From: Thermomonospora catenispora | Lineage (GTDB): Bacteria > Actinomycetota > Actinomycetes > Streptosporangiales > Streptosporangiaceae | Direction: 5' to 3' | Length of the DNA: 64,000 nt | Assembly: GCF_006363815.1 (NCBI RefSeq) | Contig: NZ_RRYT01000002.1 | Coordinates: 233,756-297,755 of the forward strand | In this document: in pieces, positions 16,832-25,122 of the stretch | Numbering within the stretch: position 1 is the stretch's first letter | How the letters are laid out: each line of letters opens with the position of its first letter | The notes under the pieces: model-generated | What the model was told of the DNA's origin: nothing | The model's input: the letters and a program-made list of their open reading frames with translations, nothing else | Database searches by the model: none | Position numbers and translations under genes: made by a program

Positions 16832-18181
16832 ATGCGCTGGCACGCCGAGCTCGCCTGGCTCGGAGACGAAGTGGCCGCCGACGTCCTCATCGAGGCCGAA
16901 GGGGAGCGCTTCACCGCCGTCGAGCCCGGTGTCCCCGCCCCGCCGGACGCCGAACGCCTGCCCGGCCTCACCCTCCCCGGGCTGGCCAACGCCCACTCGC
17001 ACGCCTTCCACCGGGCCCTGCGCGGCCGCTCCCACGCCGGACGCGGCGACTTCTGGACCTGGCGCGACCGGATGTACGCGCTCGCCGAGCGTCTCGACCC
17101 CGACGCCTACCGCGCCCTGGCCCGCGCCGTGTACGCGGAGATGGCGCTGGCGGGGATCAGCGTCGTCGGCGAGTTCCACTACCTGCACCACCGGCCCGAC
17201 GGCTCCCCCTACGACGACCCCAACGCCATGGGGGAGGCGCTGATCGCCGCGGCCGCCGACGCCGGCATCCGCATCACCCTGCTGGACGCCTGCTACCTCA
17301 CCGGCGGCGTTCACCGCCCGCTGCAGGGGGCGCAGCTGCGGTTCGGCGACGGCGACGCCGACGGCTGGCGGCGCCGGGTGGAGGCCCTGCACGGCGTGGT
17401 CGGCGAGGGGGACCGGGCGCACGCCCGGCTCGGCGCCGCCGTCCATTCGGTGCGCGCCGTCCCGCCCGACCAGATCCGCCGGGTCGCCGCCTGGGCCGCC
17501 CGCCACCGGCTCCCGCTGCACGTCCACCTGTCCGAGCAGCCCGCCGAGAACGAGGCGTGCCGCCGGGCGTACGGCCTGAGCCCCGCCCGGCTGCTGGCCG
17601 AGTGCGGCGCGCTGGGCCCGCTGACCGTCGCCGTCCACGCCACCCACCTGGACGCCGAGGACATCGCCCTGCTCGGCGCCGCCATGAGCGGGGTGTGCCT
17701 GTGCCCGACCACCGAACGCGACCTGGCCGACGGGATCGGCCCCGCCCGCGACCTGGCCGACGCCGGGGTCGAGCTGAGCCTGGGCTCCGACCAGCACGCC
17801 GTCATCGACATGTTCGAAGAGGCCCGCGCGGTCGAGCTGAACGAGCGGCTGCGCACCCTGCGGCGCGGCCACTGGTCGGCGGGGGAGCTGCTGGCCGCGG
17901 CCACCTGGCGCGGCCACCGCGCCCTGGGCTGGCCCGAGGCCGGCCGGCTGGAGCCCGGCGCCTACGCCGATCTGGTCACCGTCGCCCTCGACACGGTCCG
18001 CACCGCCGGGACGACCGCCGAGCACGCCGCCGAGACCGCCGTGTTCGCCGCCGCCGCGGCCGACGTCCGGCACGTCGTCGTCTCCGGCCGTCCCGTCGTC
18101 CGCGACGGCCGCCATCTGCTGATCCCCGACGTCCCCGCGGCCCTGCACGCCGCCGTCGCCGCGGTGACGGGGGAGCGATGA
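16832..18181 (+). CDS. hutF: Formimidoylglutamate deiminase HutF
   Basis: 449 aa, amidohydrolase superfamily. Deiminates N-formimino-L-glutamate to N-formyl-L-glutamate and ammonia. Metal ligands His55 and His57 lie in [33 protein letters not shown] and [14 protein letters not shown] supply the remaining conserved His, Glu and Asp positions. ATG 16832 follows GGGGAGGAGTGAC, one base after the upstream stop. Its presence marks the five-step pathway rather than the HutG formiminoglutamase route. Confidence 0.92.
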   Translation: MRWHAELAWLGDEVAADVLIEAEGERFTAVEPGVPAPPDAERLPGLTLPGLANAHSHAFHRALRGRSHAGRGDFWTWRDRMYALAERLDPDAYRALARAVYAEMALAGISVVGEFHYLHHRPDGSPYDDPNAMGEALIAAAADAGIRITLLDACYLTGGVHRPLQGAQLRFGDGDADGWRRRVEALHGVVGEGDRAHARLGAAVHSVRAVPPDQIRRVAAWAARHRLPLHVHLSEQPAENEACRRAYGLSPARLLAECGALGPLTVAVHATHLDAEDIALLGAAMSGVCLCPTTERDLADGIGPARDLADAGVELSLGSDQHAVIDMFEEARAVELNERLRTLRRGHWSAGELLAAATWRGHRALGWPEAGRLEPGAYADLVTVALDTVRTAGTTAEHAAETAVFAAAAADVRHVVVSGRPVVRDGRHLLIPDVPAALHAAVAAVTGER

Positions 18182-18413
18182 GAACGGCGCCGACGCGCCG
18201 GGGACTCGGCGGGCGCGGGCGGAGGGCCGCCCCGCCGGCGGGTGCGGCCGTGGGGACGGCGCCGCCGGAACGGGACCGGAAGGGACGACGGCGGCGGCGA
18301 CCGCGTCCGCCGGGTTCGCCGTGCCCGCCGTGTCCGGAGGGCGCCGCCGGAGCGGGTCCGCTCCCGCGCGCCCGGGGCGGGGCGTCGGAGCGGGAGGAGG
18401 GACGAGGACGGGG
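18182..18413 (+). other. Intergenic region hutF-hutI with no supported gene
   Basis: 232 bp separate two genes of an otherwise tightly packed operon. An open frame beginning at ATG 18178 runs to 18417, but its product is almost only Arg, Gly and Pro and looks non-coding. A strong purine-rich ribosome site for hutI occurs at 18391-18408. I see no promoter or hairpin that I can defend. Confidence 0.5.
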
Positions 18414-19601
18414 ATGAGCGTTCTGATCGATCGGATCGGGGAGCTGGTCACCAACGATCCGGAGCTGGGGGAGGGGCCGCTCGGCGTCGTCCGGGACGCC
18501 GCCCTCGTGCTGGACGGCGACCGGGTCGCCTGGGTCGGGCCCGCGGGCCGGGCCCCGGCGGCCGACGAACGCTGCGACGCCGCCGGACGGGCGGTGCTGC
18601 CGGGGTTCGTGGACTCCCATGCGCACCTGGTCTTCGCGGGCGACCGGGGCGAGGAGTTCGCCGCCCGGATGAGCGGGCGCCCGTACTCGGCGGGCGGCAT
18701 CCGGACCACCGTGGCGGCCACCCGGGCGGCCGCCGACGAGGAGCTGCGCGCCGGGCTGCGGCGGCTGGTGGCGGAGATGGCCCGGCAGGGCACCACCACG
18801 GTCGAGTGCAAGTCCGGATACGGGCTGACCGTCGCCGACGAGGAGCGCGCGGTGCGGCTGGCCGCCGAGATCGCCGACGAGGTCACGTTCCTGGGCGCGC
18901 ACGTGGTCCCGCCCGAGTACGTCGACGACCCCGACGGCTATGTGCGGCTGGTGACCGGGGAGATGCTGGCGGCCTGCGCCCCGCACGCCCGCTGGATCGA
19001 CGTGTTCTGCGAGCGGGGCGCGTTCGACGCCGACCAGACCCGCGCCGTCCTGGAGGCCGGGGTGCGGGCCGGGCTCGTCCCCCGGGTGCACGCGGGTCAG
19101 CTCGGACCGGGGCCGGGCGTGGCGCTGGCGGTGGAGTTCGGGGCGGCCTCCGCCGATCACTGCACGTTCCTCACCGACGCCGACGTGGCGGCGCTGGCCG
19201 GCTCGGAGACGGTGGCGACGCTGCTGCCCGGCGTGGAGTTCTCCACCCGGCAGCCCTATCCGGACGCCCGGCGGCTGCTGGACGCGGGCGTCGTCGTCGC
19301 GCTGGCCACCGACTGCAACCCCGGCTCCTGCTACACCTCCAGCATGCCGCTGTGCATCGCGCTGGCGGTCCGCGAGATGGGGATGACGCCGGCGGAGGCG
19401 GTCTGGGCGGCGACCGCGGGCGGGGCCCGTGCGCTGCGCCGCACCGACGTGGGCCGGCTCGCGGTGGGGGCGCGCGCCGACGTGCAGGTGCTGGAGGCGC
19501 CCTCGCACCTGCATCTGGCGTACCGGCCGGGAGTCCCGCTGACGCGGGCCGTGTGGAAGGCCGGCCGGCGCGTCGCAGGCGACCTTGCTCCCGCCGGGTG
19601 A
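18414..19601 (+). CDS. hutI: Imidazolonepropionase HutI
   Basis: 395 aa. Hydrolyses imidazolone-5-propionate to formiminoglutamate, the substrate of HutF. The metal motif [12 protein letters not shown], the [12 protein letters not shown] segment, VHAGQLGP and [17 protein letters not shown] match the family. ATG 18414 is chosen because it follows GGGAGGAGGGACGAGG and gives the family length. An in-frame start at 18321 would add 31 Gly/Arg-rich residues without support. It is last in the hut operon and convergent with the flavin reductase gene. Confidence 0.93.
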   Translation: MSVLIDRIGELVTNDPELGEGPLGVVRDAALVLDGDRVAWVGPAGRAPAADERCDAAGRAVLPGFVDSHAHLVFAGDRGEEFAARMSGRPYSAGGIRTTVAATRAAADEELRAGLRRLVAEMARQGTTTVECKSGYGLTVADEERAVRLAAEIADEVTFLGAHVVPPEYVDDPDGYVRLVTGEMLAACAPHARWIDVFCERGAFDADQTRAVLEAGVRAGLVPRVHAGQLGPGPGVALAVEFGAASADHCTFLTDADVAALAGSETVATLLPGVEFSTRQPYPDARRLLDAGVVVALATDCNPGSCYTSSMPLCIALAVREMGMTPAEAVWAATAGGARALRRTDVGRLAVGARADVQVLEAPSHLHLAYRPGVPLTRAVWKAGRRVAGDLAPAG

Positions 19602-19644
19602 CGACCGCGCGCTCACAGCGGCGGGCACAGGCGGCGTTCACAGG

Positions 19645-19666
19645 CCGGCCGCCCGCGGGCGGCCGG
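19645..19666. terminator. 22-bp perfect palindrome between convergent hutI and flavin reductase
   Basis: CCGGCCGCCCG (19645-19655) is followed directly by its reverse complement (19656-19666) and ends at the base before the flavin reductase stop. Its place between two convergent genes suggests a bidirectional terminator. Confidence 0.55.
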
Positions 19667-20164
19667 TCACAGATAGCGGCGGCCGACGCGGACCAGGGGG
19701 GCGCGACGCGGGTCGGCGTGGTCGATCGCCAGCACGTCGGCCAGCAGCAGGAGGTGATCGCCGGCGGTCAGCCGCCGCCGGGTCCGGCACTCCAGCGCGG
19801 CCGGGGCGTCGGCGACGATCAGGGCCTCCGACCGCGGGCCCCGATGGTGCGGGTGCCCCGCCAGCAGCAGCCGCGCCCCCGGACGCCCCGCCGCCGCGAA
19901 CCGTCCGGCCAGGGCGCGCTGGTCGGCGCCGAGCACGTTGACGGCCCACGTCTCCCGGCGGCCCAGCACCTCCGCCAGATACGACGACGCGGTCACCGCC
20001 ACCGCCACCATCGGCGGCTCCAGCGACACCGACATGAACGAGCTGATCGTCGTGCCCAGGTCGTCCCGGCCGTCGCGGACGGTCAGCACCGCCACCCCCG
20101 TGGCCAGCGCCGACATCGCGTCGGTGAACTCCCCGGGCGACGGGACGCTCAGCGGATCTCCCAT
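19667..20164 (-). CDS. Flavin reductase-like FMN-binding protein
   Basis: 165 aa. GVAVLTVRDGRDDLGTTISS and FMSVSLEPPMVAVAV are the FMN-binding signature of the flavin reductase/HpaC split-barrel family, which supplies reduced flavin to a partner monooxygenase. AVNVLGADQRALAGRFA is also typical. No two-component oxygenase gene is adjacent, so the partner is unknown. ATG 20164 lies within the end of the upstream sppA gene (16-bp overlap), suggesting co-transcription. A longer open frame upstream is a shadow of sppA. Confidence 0.83.
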   Translation of the reverse strand: MGDPLSVPSPGEFTDAMSALATGVAVLTVRDGRDDLGTTISSFMSVSLEPPMVAVAVTASSYLAEVLGRRETWAVNVLGADQRALAGRFAAAGRPGARLLLAGHPHHRGPRSEALIVADAPAALECRTRRRLTAGDHLLLLADVLAIDHADPRRAPLVRVGRRYL

Positions 20165-21861
20165 GCGCCCGGGAGGGTCAGCGGCCCGTCGGCGGGCAGC
20201 CCCAGCCGCGCCGCCAGCGCGCTCAACGACCCCCAGCCGTCGAACCGTGCGCTCGCCGCCGCGCGGTCCTCGCTGGACTCGGCCGGACGCAGCCGCTCCA
20301 GCGGGCTGATGTGCGGATAGGTGCGGACCGGGGCGTCGGCGGGCAACCCGGCCTTCTTGCGGGCCAGGTCCAGCGCCAGCTCCAGCCCGCCCAGCTCGTC
20401 GACCAGCCCGTGCTCCTTGGCGTCGGAGCCGATCCACACCCGGCCCCGGGCCAGCCGCTCCACCTGTTCGCGGCTCATGCCGCGGCTCTCGGCGACCTTG
20501 GCGGTGAAGTTCTCATAGATGCGGTCCAGGGAGGCGTTGATCCGCTCCCACTCCGAGGGGCTGAAGTCCTTGGCGGCGCTGAACATCCGGGCGTGCTCCC
20601 CGCTGGTCACGCCCCCCATCTCGATGCCGATCCGCTCCAGCAGCCCGCTGACGACCGCCTTGCCGGTCACCACGCCGATCGAGCCGGTGATGGTGCCGGG
20701 CTGGGCCACGATCGCGTCGGCCGCCATCGCCACGTAGTAGCCGCCGGAGGCCGCCACGTTGCCCATCGACACGATCACCGGCTTGCCCGCCCGCCGGGCC
20801 AGCACGACCTCCCGCCAGATGGCGTCGGAGGCGACCGCCGAGCCGCCGGGGCTGTTGACCCGGAACACGATGGCCTTGACGCGCTCGTCGTTCACCGCGG
20901 CGCGGAAGGCCGCCCCGATGGTGTCCGACCCCATCGACGGGGTCTGCGACGGCAGCGGCCCGCCCCGTCCGCTGCGGCCCAGCCGGATCGGCCCCTGCCC
21001 GTTGATCAGCGCGACCACGTCCCGGTGGCCCGGCTGGGGCAGCCGCTCGGTGAGCCCGTGGGCGCGGTTGTAGCGGGAGACGTAGCGCAGCTGCACCCGG
21101 CCGTCCGGGCCGCCGACCCGGCGGCGCACCTCGGCGTACACCTCGTCGCGGTAGGCCAGCCGGTCCACCAGCCCGGCCTCCAGGGCCTCGGCGGCCAGCA
21201 GCGGACCCCGGTCGATCAGCTCCCGGACCCGTTCCACGGTCAGGCCGCGCGCCTGCGCGATGCCCTCGGCCAGCTGCCGGCCCGCCGCGTCCACCAGGCG
21301 CTGGGAGGACTCCCGGTGCTCGGGGGTGTAGGTCCGCTCCATGAACATGTTGGCCATGGTCTTGTACTCGTGGCGGGCGGCGAAGCGCGGCTGGATGCCC
21401 AGCTTCTCCAGGGCCTCCCGCAGGAACGGCTCCTCCATCGCCACCCCGGTCAGCCCGACCTCGCCGCTCGGCTGCAGGCAGACCCGGTCGAAGGCGGACG
21501 CCAGATAGTAGGGGACGTTGCCGTTCCCGCTCTCGCCGAAGGTCTCGCTCCAGGCCACGGTGAACTTGCCGGCCTCGCGCAGCGCGGTCACCGCGTCGCG
21601 CAGCTCCTGGGCCATGGCCAGCCCGATCGCCCCGCCGACCTTGACGATCAGCGCGCGGACCCGGGCGTCGCCGCGGGCCCGGCGCAGTCCCTCCAGCACG
21701 TCCCGCAGGTGAGGGCGGCGCATCGACAGCAACGCCGACAGCGGATCCGCCGGGGCGGCCTCCACGATCCCGTCGGTCAGATCGAGTTCGAGCACCAGCG
21801 GGGCCGTCCGCCGGTCGCGCGCTTGCCGGATGATGCTGACGACAGTGCCGGAATTCACCAT
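20149..21861 (-). CDS. sppA: Signal peptide peptidase SppA, 67K type (S49 serine protease)
   Basis: 570 aa with tandem S49 domains, as in the long 67K SppA type. The catalytic Ser372 lies in the second domain (NVAASGGYYVAMAADAI) and the general-base Lys167 in the first (HEYKTMAN), the expected split dyad. SPGGSA (in RVNSPGGSAVAS) is the oxyanion-region motif. It would degrade signal-peptide remnants or other membrane peptides. There is no obvious N-terminal transmembrane helix in this frame, so the membrane tether is unclear. ATG 21861 starts the frame. The next gene downstream overlaps its end. Confidence 0.88.
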   Translation of the reverse strand: MVNSGTVVSIIRQARDRRTAPLVLELDLTDGIVEAAPADPLSALLSMRRPHLRDVLEGLRRARGDARVRALIVKVGGAIGLAMAQELRDAVTALREAGKFTVAWSETFGESGNGNVPYYLASAFDRVCLQPSGEVGLTGVAMEEPFLREALEKLGIQPRFAARHEYKTMANMFMERTYTPEHRESSQRLVDAAGRQLAEGIAQARGLTVERVRELIDRGPLLAAEALEAGLVDRLAYRDEVYAEVRRRVGGPDGRVQLRYVSRYNRAHGLTERLPQPGHRDVVALINGQGPIRLGRSGRGGPLPSQTPSMGSDTIGAAFRAAVNDERVKAIVFRVNSPGGSAVASDAIWREVVLARRAGKPVIVSMGNVAASGGYYVAMAADAIVAQPGTITGSIGVVTGKAVVSGLLERIGIEMGGVTSGEHARMFSAAKDFSPSEWERINASLDRIYENFTAKVAESRGMSREQVERLARGRVWIGSDAKEHGLVDELGGLELALDLARKKAGLPADAPVRTYPHISPLERLRPAESSEDRAAASARFDGWGSLSALAARLGLPADGPLTLPGAWEIR

Positions 21862-22013
21862 GCGGCAAGCCTATGCGCTCGCCGGGAGGCTCCCGGAGGG
21901 CCGAGCGGACGCGTCCGGCGGGCCGCCGGCGACCTTTGCGCCCTCCTCGGCGGCATCCCGTCGGCCGTCGGCGGGCGTCCGCCGACCCTCGGCGGGCTTG
22001 TCGACGAAGCCCG

Positions 22014-22481
22014 TCAGCGGGCGAACGCCTGGTTGGGGACGACGCTGGCGGTCGCCTGCGCCAGCAGCCGCCCGTCGGCGTCGGTGATCGTCGCGTTGGA
22101 CAGCATCCGGGTCTTGCCCGGGTGCACGCACACGCCCTCCACCCGGTGGGTCCGCCCGGCCGGCACCGGCCGCACGTACTCCACGCTGAGGCTGAGCGTC
22201 AGCATGGGGATGAAGCGCTCGAGCGTGCTGGACGCGGCCAGGCACACGGCGTTGTCGAGGATCATCGCGATGTACCCGCCGTGCACCGTTCCACCGGGGT
22301 TGCACAGCTTCTCCTCGGGCGTCCAGTCGATCGTCACCCGACCGGACTCGGCGTCCACCACCGACTGCCCGATGTAGTCGTTGATCTCGGAGAGCTGGGG
22401 GAACCTGCCCTCGCCCATCGCCTTGATCAGCTCGGCCCCGGACAGGGTGTTCCACAGGTCCAGCTCGGACTCGACGCTCAC
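22014..22481 (-). CDS. PaaI-type hotdog-fold thioesterase
   Basis: 155 aa. NPGGTVHGGYIAMILDNAV carries the HGG motif and the following helix of the PaaI/4HBT thioesterase group; VEYVRPVPAGR is the usual next strand. It would hydrolyse an acyl-CoA; the chain is unknown. GTG 22481 is preferred because GGGAG lies seven bases upstream; an ATG at 22502 would add seven residues. A perfect 19-bp palindrome sits 50 bp upstream of the start. It is on the same strand as sppA, with a 152-bp gap. Confidence 0.82.
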   Translation of the reverse strand: MSVESELDLWNTLSGAELIKAMGEGRFPQLSEINDYIGQSVVDAESGRVTIDWTPEEKLCNPGGTVHGGYIAMILDNAVCLAASSTLERFIPMLTLSLSVEYVRPVPAGRTHRVEGVCVHPGKTRMLSNATITDADGRLLAQATASVVPNQAFAR

Positions 22482-22530
22482 GCGCACTCCCGGTCGATGC
22501 ATCGTGGGGGCGCGCTCGGCGTCCCCCCGT

Positions 22531-22549
22531 CGTACGAGATTCTCGTACG
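22531..22549. promoter_or_regulatory. Perfect 19-bp palindromic operator upstream of the thioesterase gene
   Basis: CGTACGAG (22531-22538) and CTCGTACG (22542-22549) flank a 3-bp centre. Size and symmetry fit a dimeric regulator such as the TetR family. It lies 50-68 bp upstream of the thioesterase start on the minus strand. No regulator gene is adjacent, so control would come from elsewhere. Confidence 0.6.
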
Positions 22550-22609
22550 GCAGGGTAAACGCCCGTTTCCCCGGGGGCACTGTGCCGTTCGTCACGGCCG
22601 CCCGCGGAG

Positions 22610-24118
22610 TCAGCCCCTGGTCAGGCCGCCGGTGGTGGCGCCGGCCCCCAGGGGGGAGGGCGACTCGTAGCTCATCCGGTCCCCGTTCAGGGTGAGGCGC
22701 ACGGTGCCCCCGATGCAGAACCCCTCGCGCCCGTAGGCGCTGGTGGGCACCTCCCGGAACGTCACCGTGGAGCCCGCGACCTCGGTGACGGTGAGCTCGT
22801 TGTCGCATCCCCAGTCGGAGTACACGGCCTTGCCCGTGGTCTCGCCCGCCGTGAGGGTGATCGTCACCGTGGAGACGTTCTCGCCGCCGAGCAGCGACGG
22901 CGAGGAGACCCGGCCCTTCCAGACGCCGCCGAACGCCGCCGGGACGCCCGGGCCGCCGCCGTCGGCGTCAGGGGAAGGGGGCGCGTCGTCGCCGCTCCGT
23001 CCGGCCGGCTGCTCGGGCGACCGCTCGGGCGCCCGGGCGTTCTGCGCGGGGGAGGCCGTGCGGGCGCTCTGCCCGCCCTCATCGTCCCCGTCCCCGCGGC
23101 TGAGCGTCAGCACCGCGCTGGCGAAGATGCTCATGGTCGCCATGAGGATCGCGGCCACCACCGCCCTCGTGCGGATCCGCTCCTGCCCGGCCGGGGCGGG
23201 CGAGGTCGGCTGAACGGTCGGCTGGGCGGCCGGCCGCGGGACCTCGTGCACCGAGGGGGCCGAGGGGTCGGGCGCGGGCCGCGCCGGGGGAGCCTGCTCG
23301 GCCGCGGAGGGCTCCTGCGGGCCCGCCGAGGGGTCGGCCAGCCGTATCAGCAGGGACCGCGCGGTGGGGCGCCGCGCAGGATCCTTCTCCAGGCACTCGG
23401 CCAGCAGCCCCCGCACCCGTTCCGGGACCCCCGACAGGTCCGGCGGTTCGTCGGCGATCCGGTGCAGCAGCGCGGGGATGTCGCCGCCCCCGCCGAACGG
23501 CGGACGTCCGGTCGCCGCGTACACCATCGTCCCGGCCCAGGCGAACACGTCCGACGCCGGCGTCGGCGGCTCGCCCCGCAGCCACTCGGGCGCGAAGTAG
23601 GCGGGCGTGCCCACCATCTGCGTGGCCGTCTCGGCGTCCACCGCCCGCGCGATCCCGAAGTCCACCACGCGCGGCCCGTCCGGCCCCAGCAGCACGTTGG
23701 CGGGCTTGAGATCGCGGTGCACGATGCCGGCGCCGTGGATGGCGGTCAGGGCGCTGGCGGTGTTGACCATCAGCCGGTCCAGGTCCCCGCCGGTCAGCGG
23801 GCCCTGCTCCTGCACCCGCCGCTGCAGCGACGGCCCTTCCACGTACTCGCTCACCACGTACGGGTACCGGCCCGTGGTGGAGGACTCCAGCACCGCCGCC
23901 GTGCAGAACGGGGCGACCCGCTTGGCCGCCTCCATCTCCCGCGCGAACCGGGCGAGCGCGCTCGGAGAGGTCGTCTTGAGCACCTTGATCGCGACCCGCC
24001 GCCCGTCCGGCGCCTCCCCGAGGTAGACGACCCCCTGGCCGCCCTCGCCGAGCCGTCCGATCAGCCGATACGCGCCGATGCGCTCCGGGTCGTCCGCCTC
24101 CAGGGGAAGGCTCGGCAT
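22610..24118 (-). CDS. Membrane Ser/Thr protein kinase with extracellular C-terminal domain
   Basis: 502 aa. The kinase domain spans about residues 17-275: glycine loop GRLGEGGQGVVYLG, Lys45 in VAIK, catalytic loop HRDLKPANVLL, DFG in VVDFGIAR, and GTPAYFAPEWL. All active-site residues are present. A Pro/Ala-rich linker leads to one membrane helix at about 316-339, then a Ser/Gly/Pro linker and an extracellular domain from about 400 with two Cys (DWGCDNE, GFCIGG) that may form a disulfide. The outer domain is not PASTA; it looks like a small beta-domain found in some actinobacterial kinases, ligand unknown. ATG 24118 follows AAGGAGAACCGAC. Confidence 0.9.
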   Translation of the reverse strand: MPSLPLEADDPERIGAYRLIGRLGEGGQGVVYLGEAPDGRRVAIKVLKTTSPSALARFAREMEAAKRVAPFCTAAVLESSTTGRYPYVVSEYVEGPSLQRRVQEQGPLTGGDLDRLMVNTASALTAIHGAGIVHRDLKPANVLLGPDGPRVVDFGIARAVDAETATQMVGTPAYFAPEWLRGEPPTPASDVFAWAGTMVYAATGRPPFGGGGDIPALLHRIADEPPDLSGVPERVRGLLAECLEKDPARRPTARSLLIRLADPSAGPQEPSAAEQAPPARPAPDPSAPSVHEVPRPAAQPTVQPTSPAPAGQERIRTRAVVAAILMATMSIFASAVLTLSRGDGDDEGGQSARTASPAQNARAPERSPEQPAGRSGDDAPPSPDADGGGPGVPAAFGGVWKGRVSSPSLLGGENVSTVTITLTAGETTGKAVYSDWGCDNELTVTEVAGSTVTFREVPTSAYGREGFCIGGTVRLTLNGDRMSYESPSPLGAGATTGGLTRG

Positions 24119-24190
24119 GTCGGTTCTCCTTCAAGGAACGGTGAAATCCGCATATAGGACGGCTCCACGTGCCGATCGGTTTCGCGCGCG

Positions 24191-24196
24191 TATGGT
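24191..24196 (+). promoter_or_regulatory. Leaderless -10 hexamer for the NUDIX-NYN gene
   Basis: TATGGT is followed by seven bases and then ATG 24204, the typical leaderless spacing. An in-frame ATG at 24192 overlaps the hexamer and is therefore less likely to be the start. Confidence 0.45.
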
Positions 24197-24203
24197 CTGC
24201 GCC

Positions 24204-25088
24204 ATGGGAGTCGTCGAAGGGTGGACGCGCTGCGCCCGGGGGCATCAGCACTGGGGCAGGCACGGCGCGGCCGGGATGCTGATCTTCCATCGGGACGCCG
24301 AGCTCGGCCCGTGCGTGCTGCTGCAGCAGCGGGCCTGGTGGTGCAGCGGCGCGCTGACCTGGTGCCTGTTCGGCGGCGGCCGGCTCGGCGGGGAGGACCC
24401 GGTCGCCGCCGCGCTGCGGGAGACCGCCGAGGAGTGCACGCTCGATGTCGGCGCGCTGCGGCTGCACGGGATGGTCCACGACGACCACGGCGGCTGGAGC
24501 TACACCACCGTGATCGCCTCCGCCGACCGGATGCACCCGGTCCGGCCCGCCTCGGCCGAGACCCGTCGGGCCCGCTGGTTCCCGCTCGAGAAGGTCGCCC
24601 GTCTGCGATTGTTCGAGCCGTTCGCGGCCAGCTGGCCTAGGCTCGCCACCATGATGTCCCGGCTGGTCCTGGTGGTGGACGCCGCCAACGTGGTGGGCTC
24701 GCGCGCCGACGGATGGTGGCGCGACCGGGCCGCCGCGACCGCCCGGCTGCGCGACGAGCTCGCCGGCCTCGCCGAACGGGGGGTCACCGGCCTGCCCGAG
24801 GACGTCATCGGGCACGACGCCTCGTTCCCCGAGATCGTCCTGGTGGTGGAGGGCGCGGCGCGGTCCGTGGCCGGCTCCGGGGCGGATCCCGCGCCCGAGG
24901 GGCCGGCGGGGGGCGTACGGGTGGTCGCCGCCTCCGGCAGCGGCGACGACGCCATCGTGGAGCTGGTGCGCACCGCCGAACCGGATGCGATCTGCCTGGT
25001 GGTGACCGCCGACCGCGATCTGCGCGCCCGCGTCGCCGCCGCGGGCGGCCGCTGCATCGGCCCGAGCTGGCTGCTGTCCCAACTGTGA
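24204..25088 (+). CDS. NUDIX hydrolase fused to a NYN/PIN-like domain
   Basis: 294 aa in one open frame. The N-terminal half is a NUDIX domain with box GGRLGGEDPVAAALRETAEE (Thr replaces the last Gly of the consensus). The C-terminal half begins MMSRLVLVVDAANVVGSR and ends LVVTADRDLRARV...RCIGPSWLLSQL, with Asp residues spaced as in NYN/PIN-like nucleases or the small actinobacterial 'NTP pyrophosphohydrolase' proteins. A nucleotide-cleaning plus RNA/nucleotide-cutting role is inference. The second half may also be made alone from an internal start at 24651, which has its own -10 motif. It is convergent with glgB. Confidence 0.72.
   Translation: MGVVEGWTRCARGHQHWGRHGAAGMLIFHRDAELGPCVLLQQRAWWCSGALTWCLFGGGRLGGEDPVAAALRETAEECTLDVGALRLHGMVHDDHGGWSYTTVIASADRMHPVRPASAETRRARWFPLEKVARLRLFEPFAASWPRLATMMSRLVLVVDAANVVGSRADGWWRDRAAATARLRDELAGLAERGVTGLPEDVIGHDASFPEIVLVVEGAARSVAGSGADPAPEGPAGGVRVVAASGSGDDAIVELVRTAEPDAICLVVTADRDLRARVAAAGGRCIGPSWLLSQL
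24638..24643 (+). promoter_or_regulatory. Internal leaderless -10 motif before the NYN half
   Basis: TAGGCT, seven bases, then ATGATG at 24651. This would give a separate 145-residue protein starting MMSRLVLVVDAANVV from inside the fused frame. No clear -35 is seen. Confidence 0.4.
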
Positions 25089-25089
25089 C

Positions 25090-25103
25090 CGGCCGCGCGG
25101 CCG
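25090..25103. terminator. Small palindrome between convergent NUDIX-NYN gene and glgB
   Basis: CGGCCGC followed directly by GCGGCCG, two bases after the NUDIX-NYN stop and 20 bp before the glgB stop. It is a possible short bidirectional terminator, weak on its own. Confidence 0.3.
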
Positions 25104-25122
25104 CCGCACGGCCGGGGAGGGG

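Noticed and set aside
18178..18417. A small basic ORF between hutF and hutI
   Set aside because: Its product is almost only Arg, Gly, Pro and Ala, it ends inside the hutI start, and it has no ribosome site of its own apart from coupling. I treat the stretch as intergenic.
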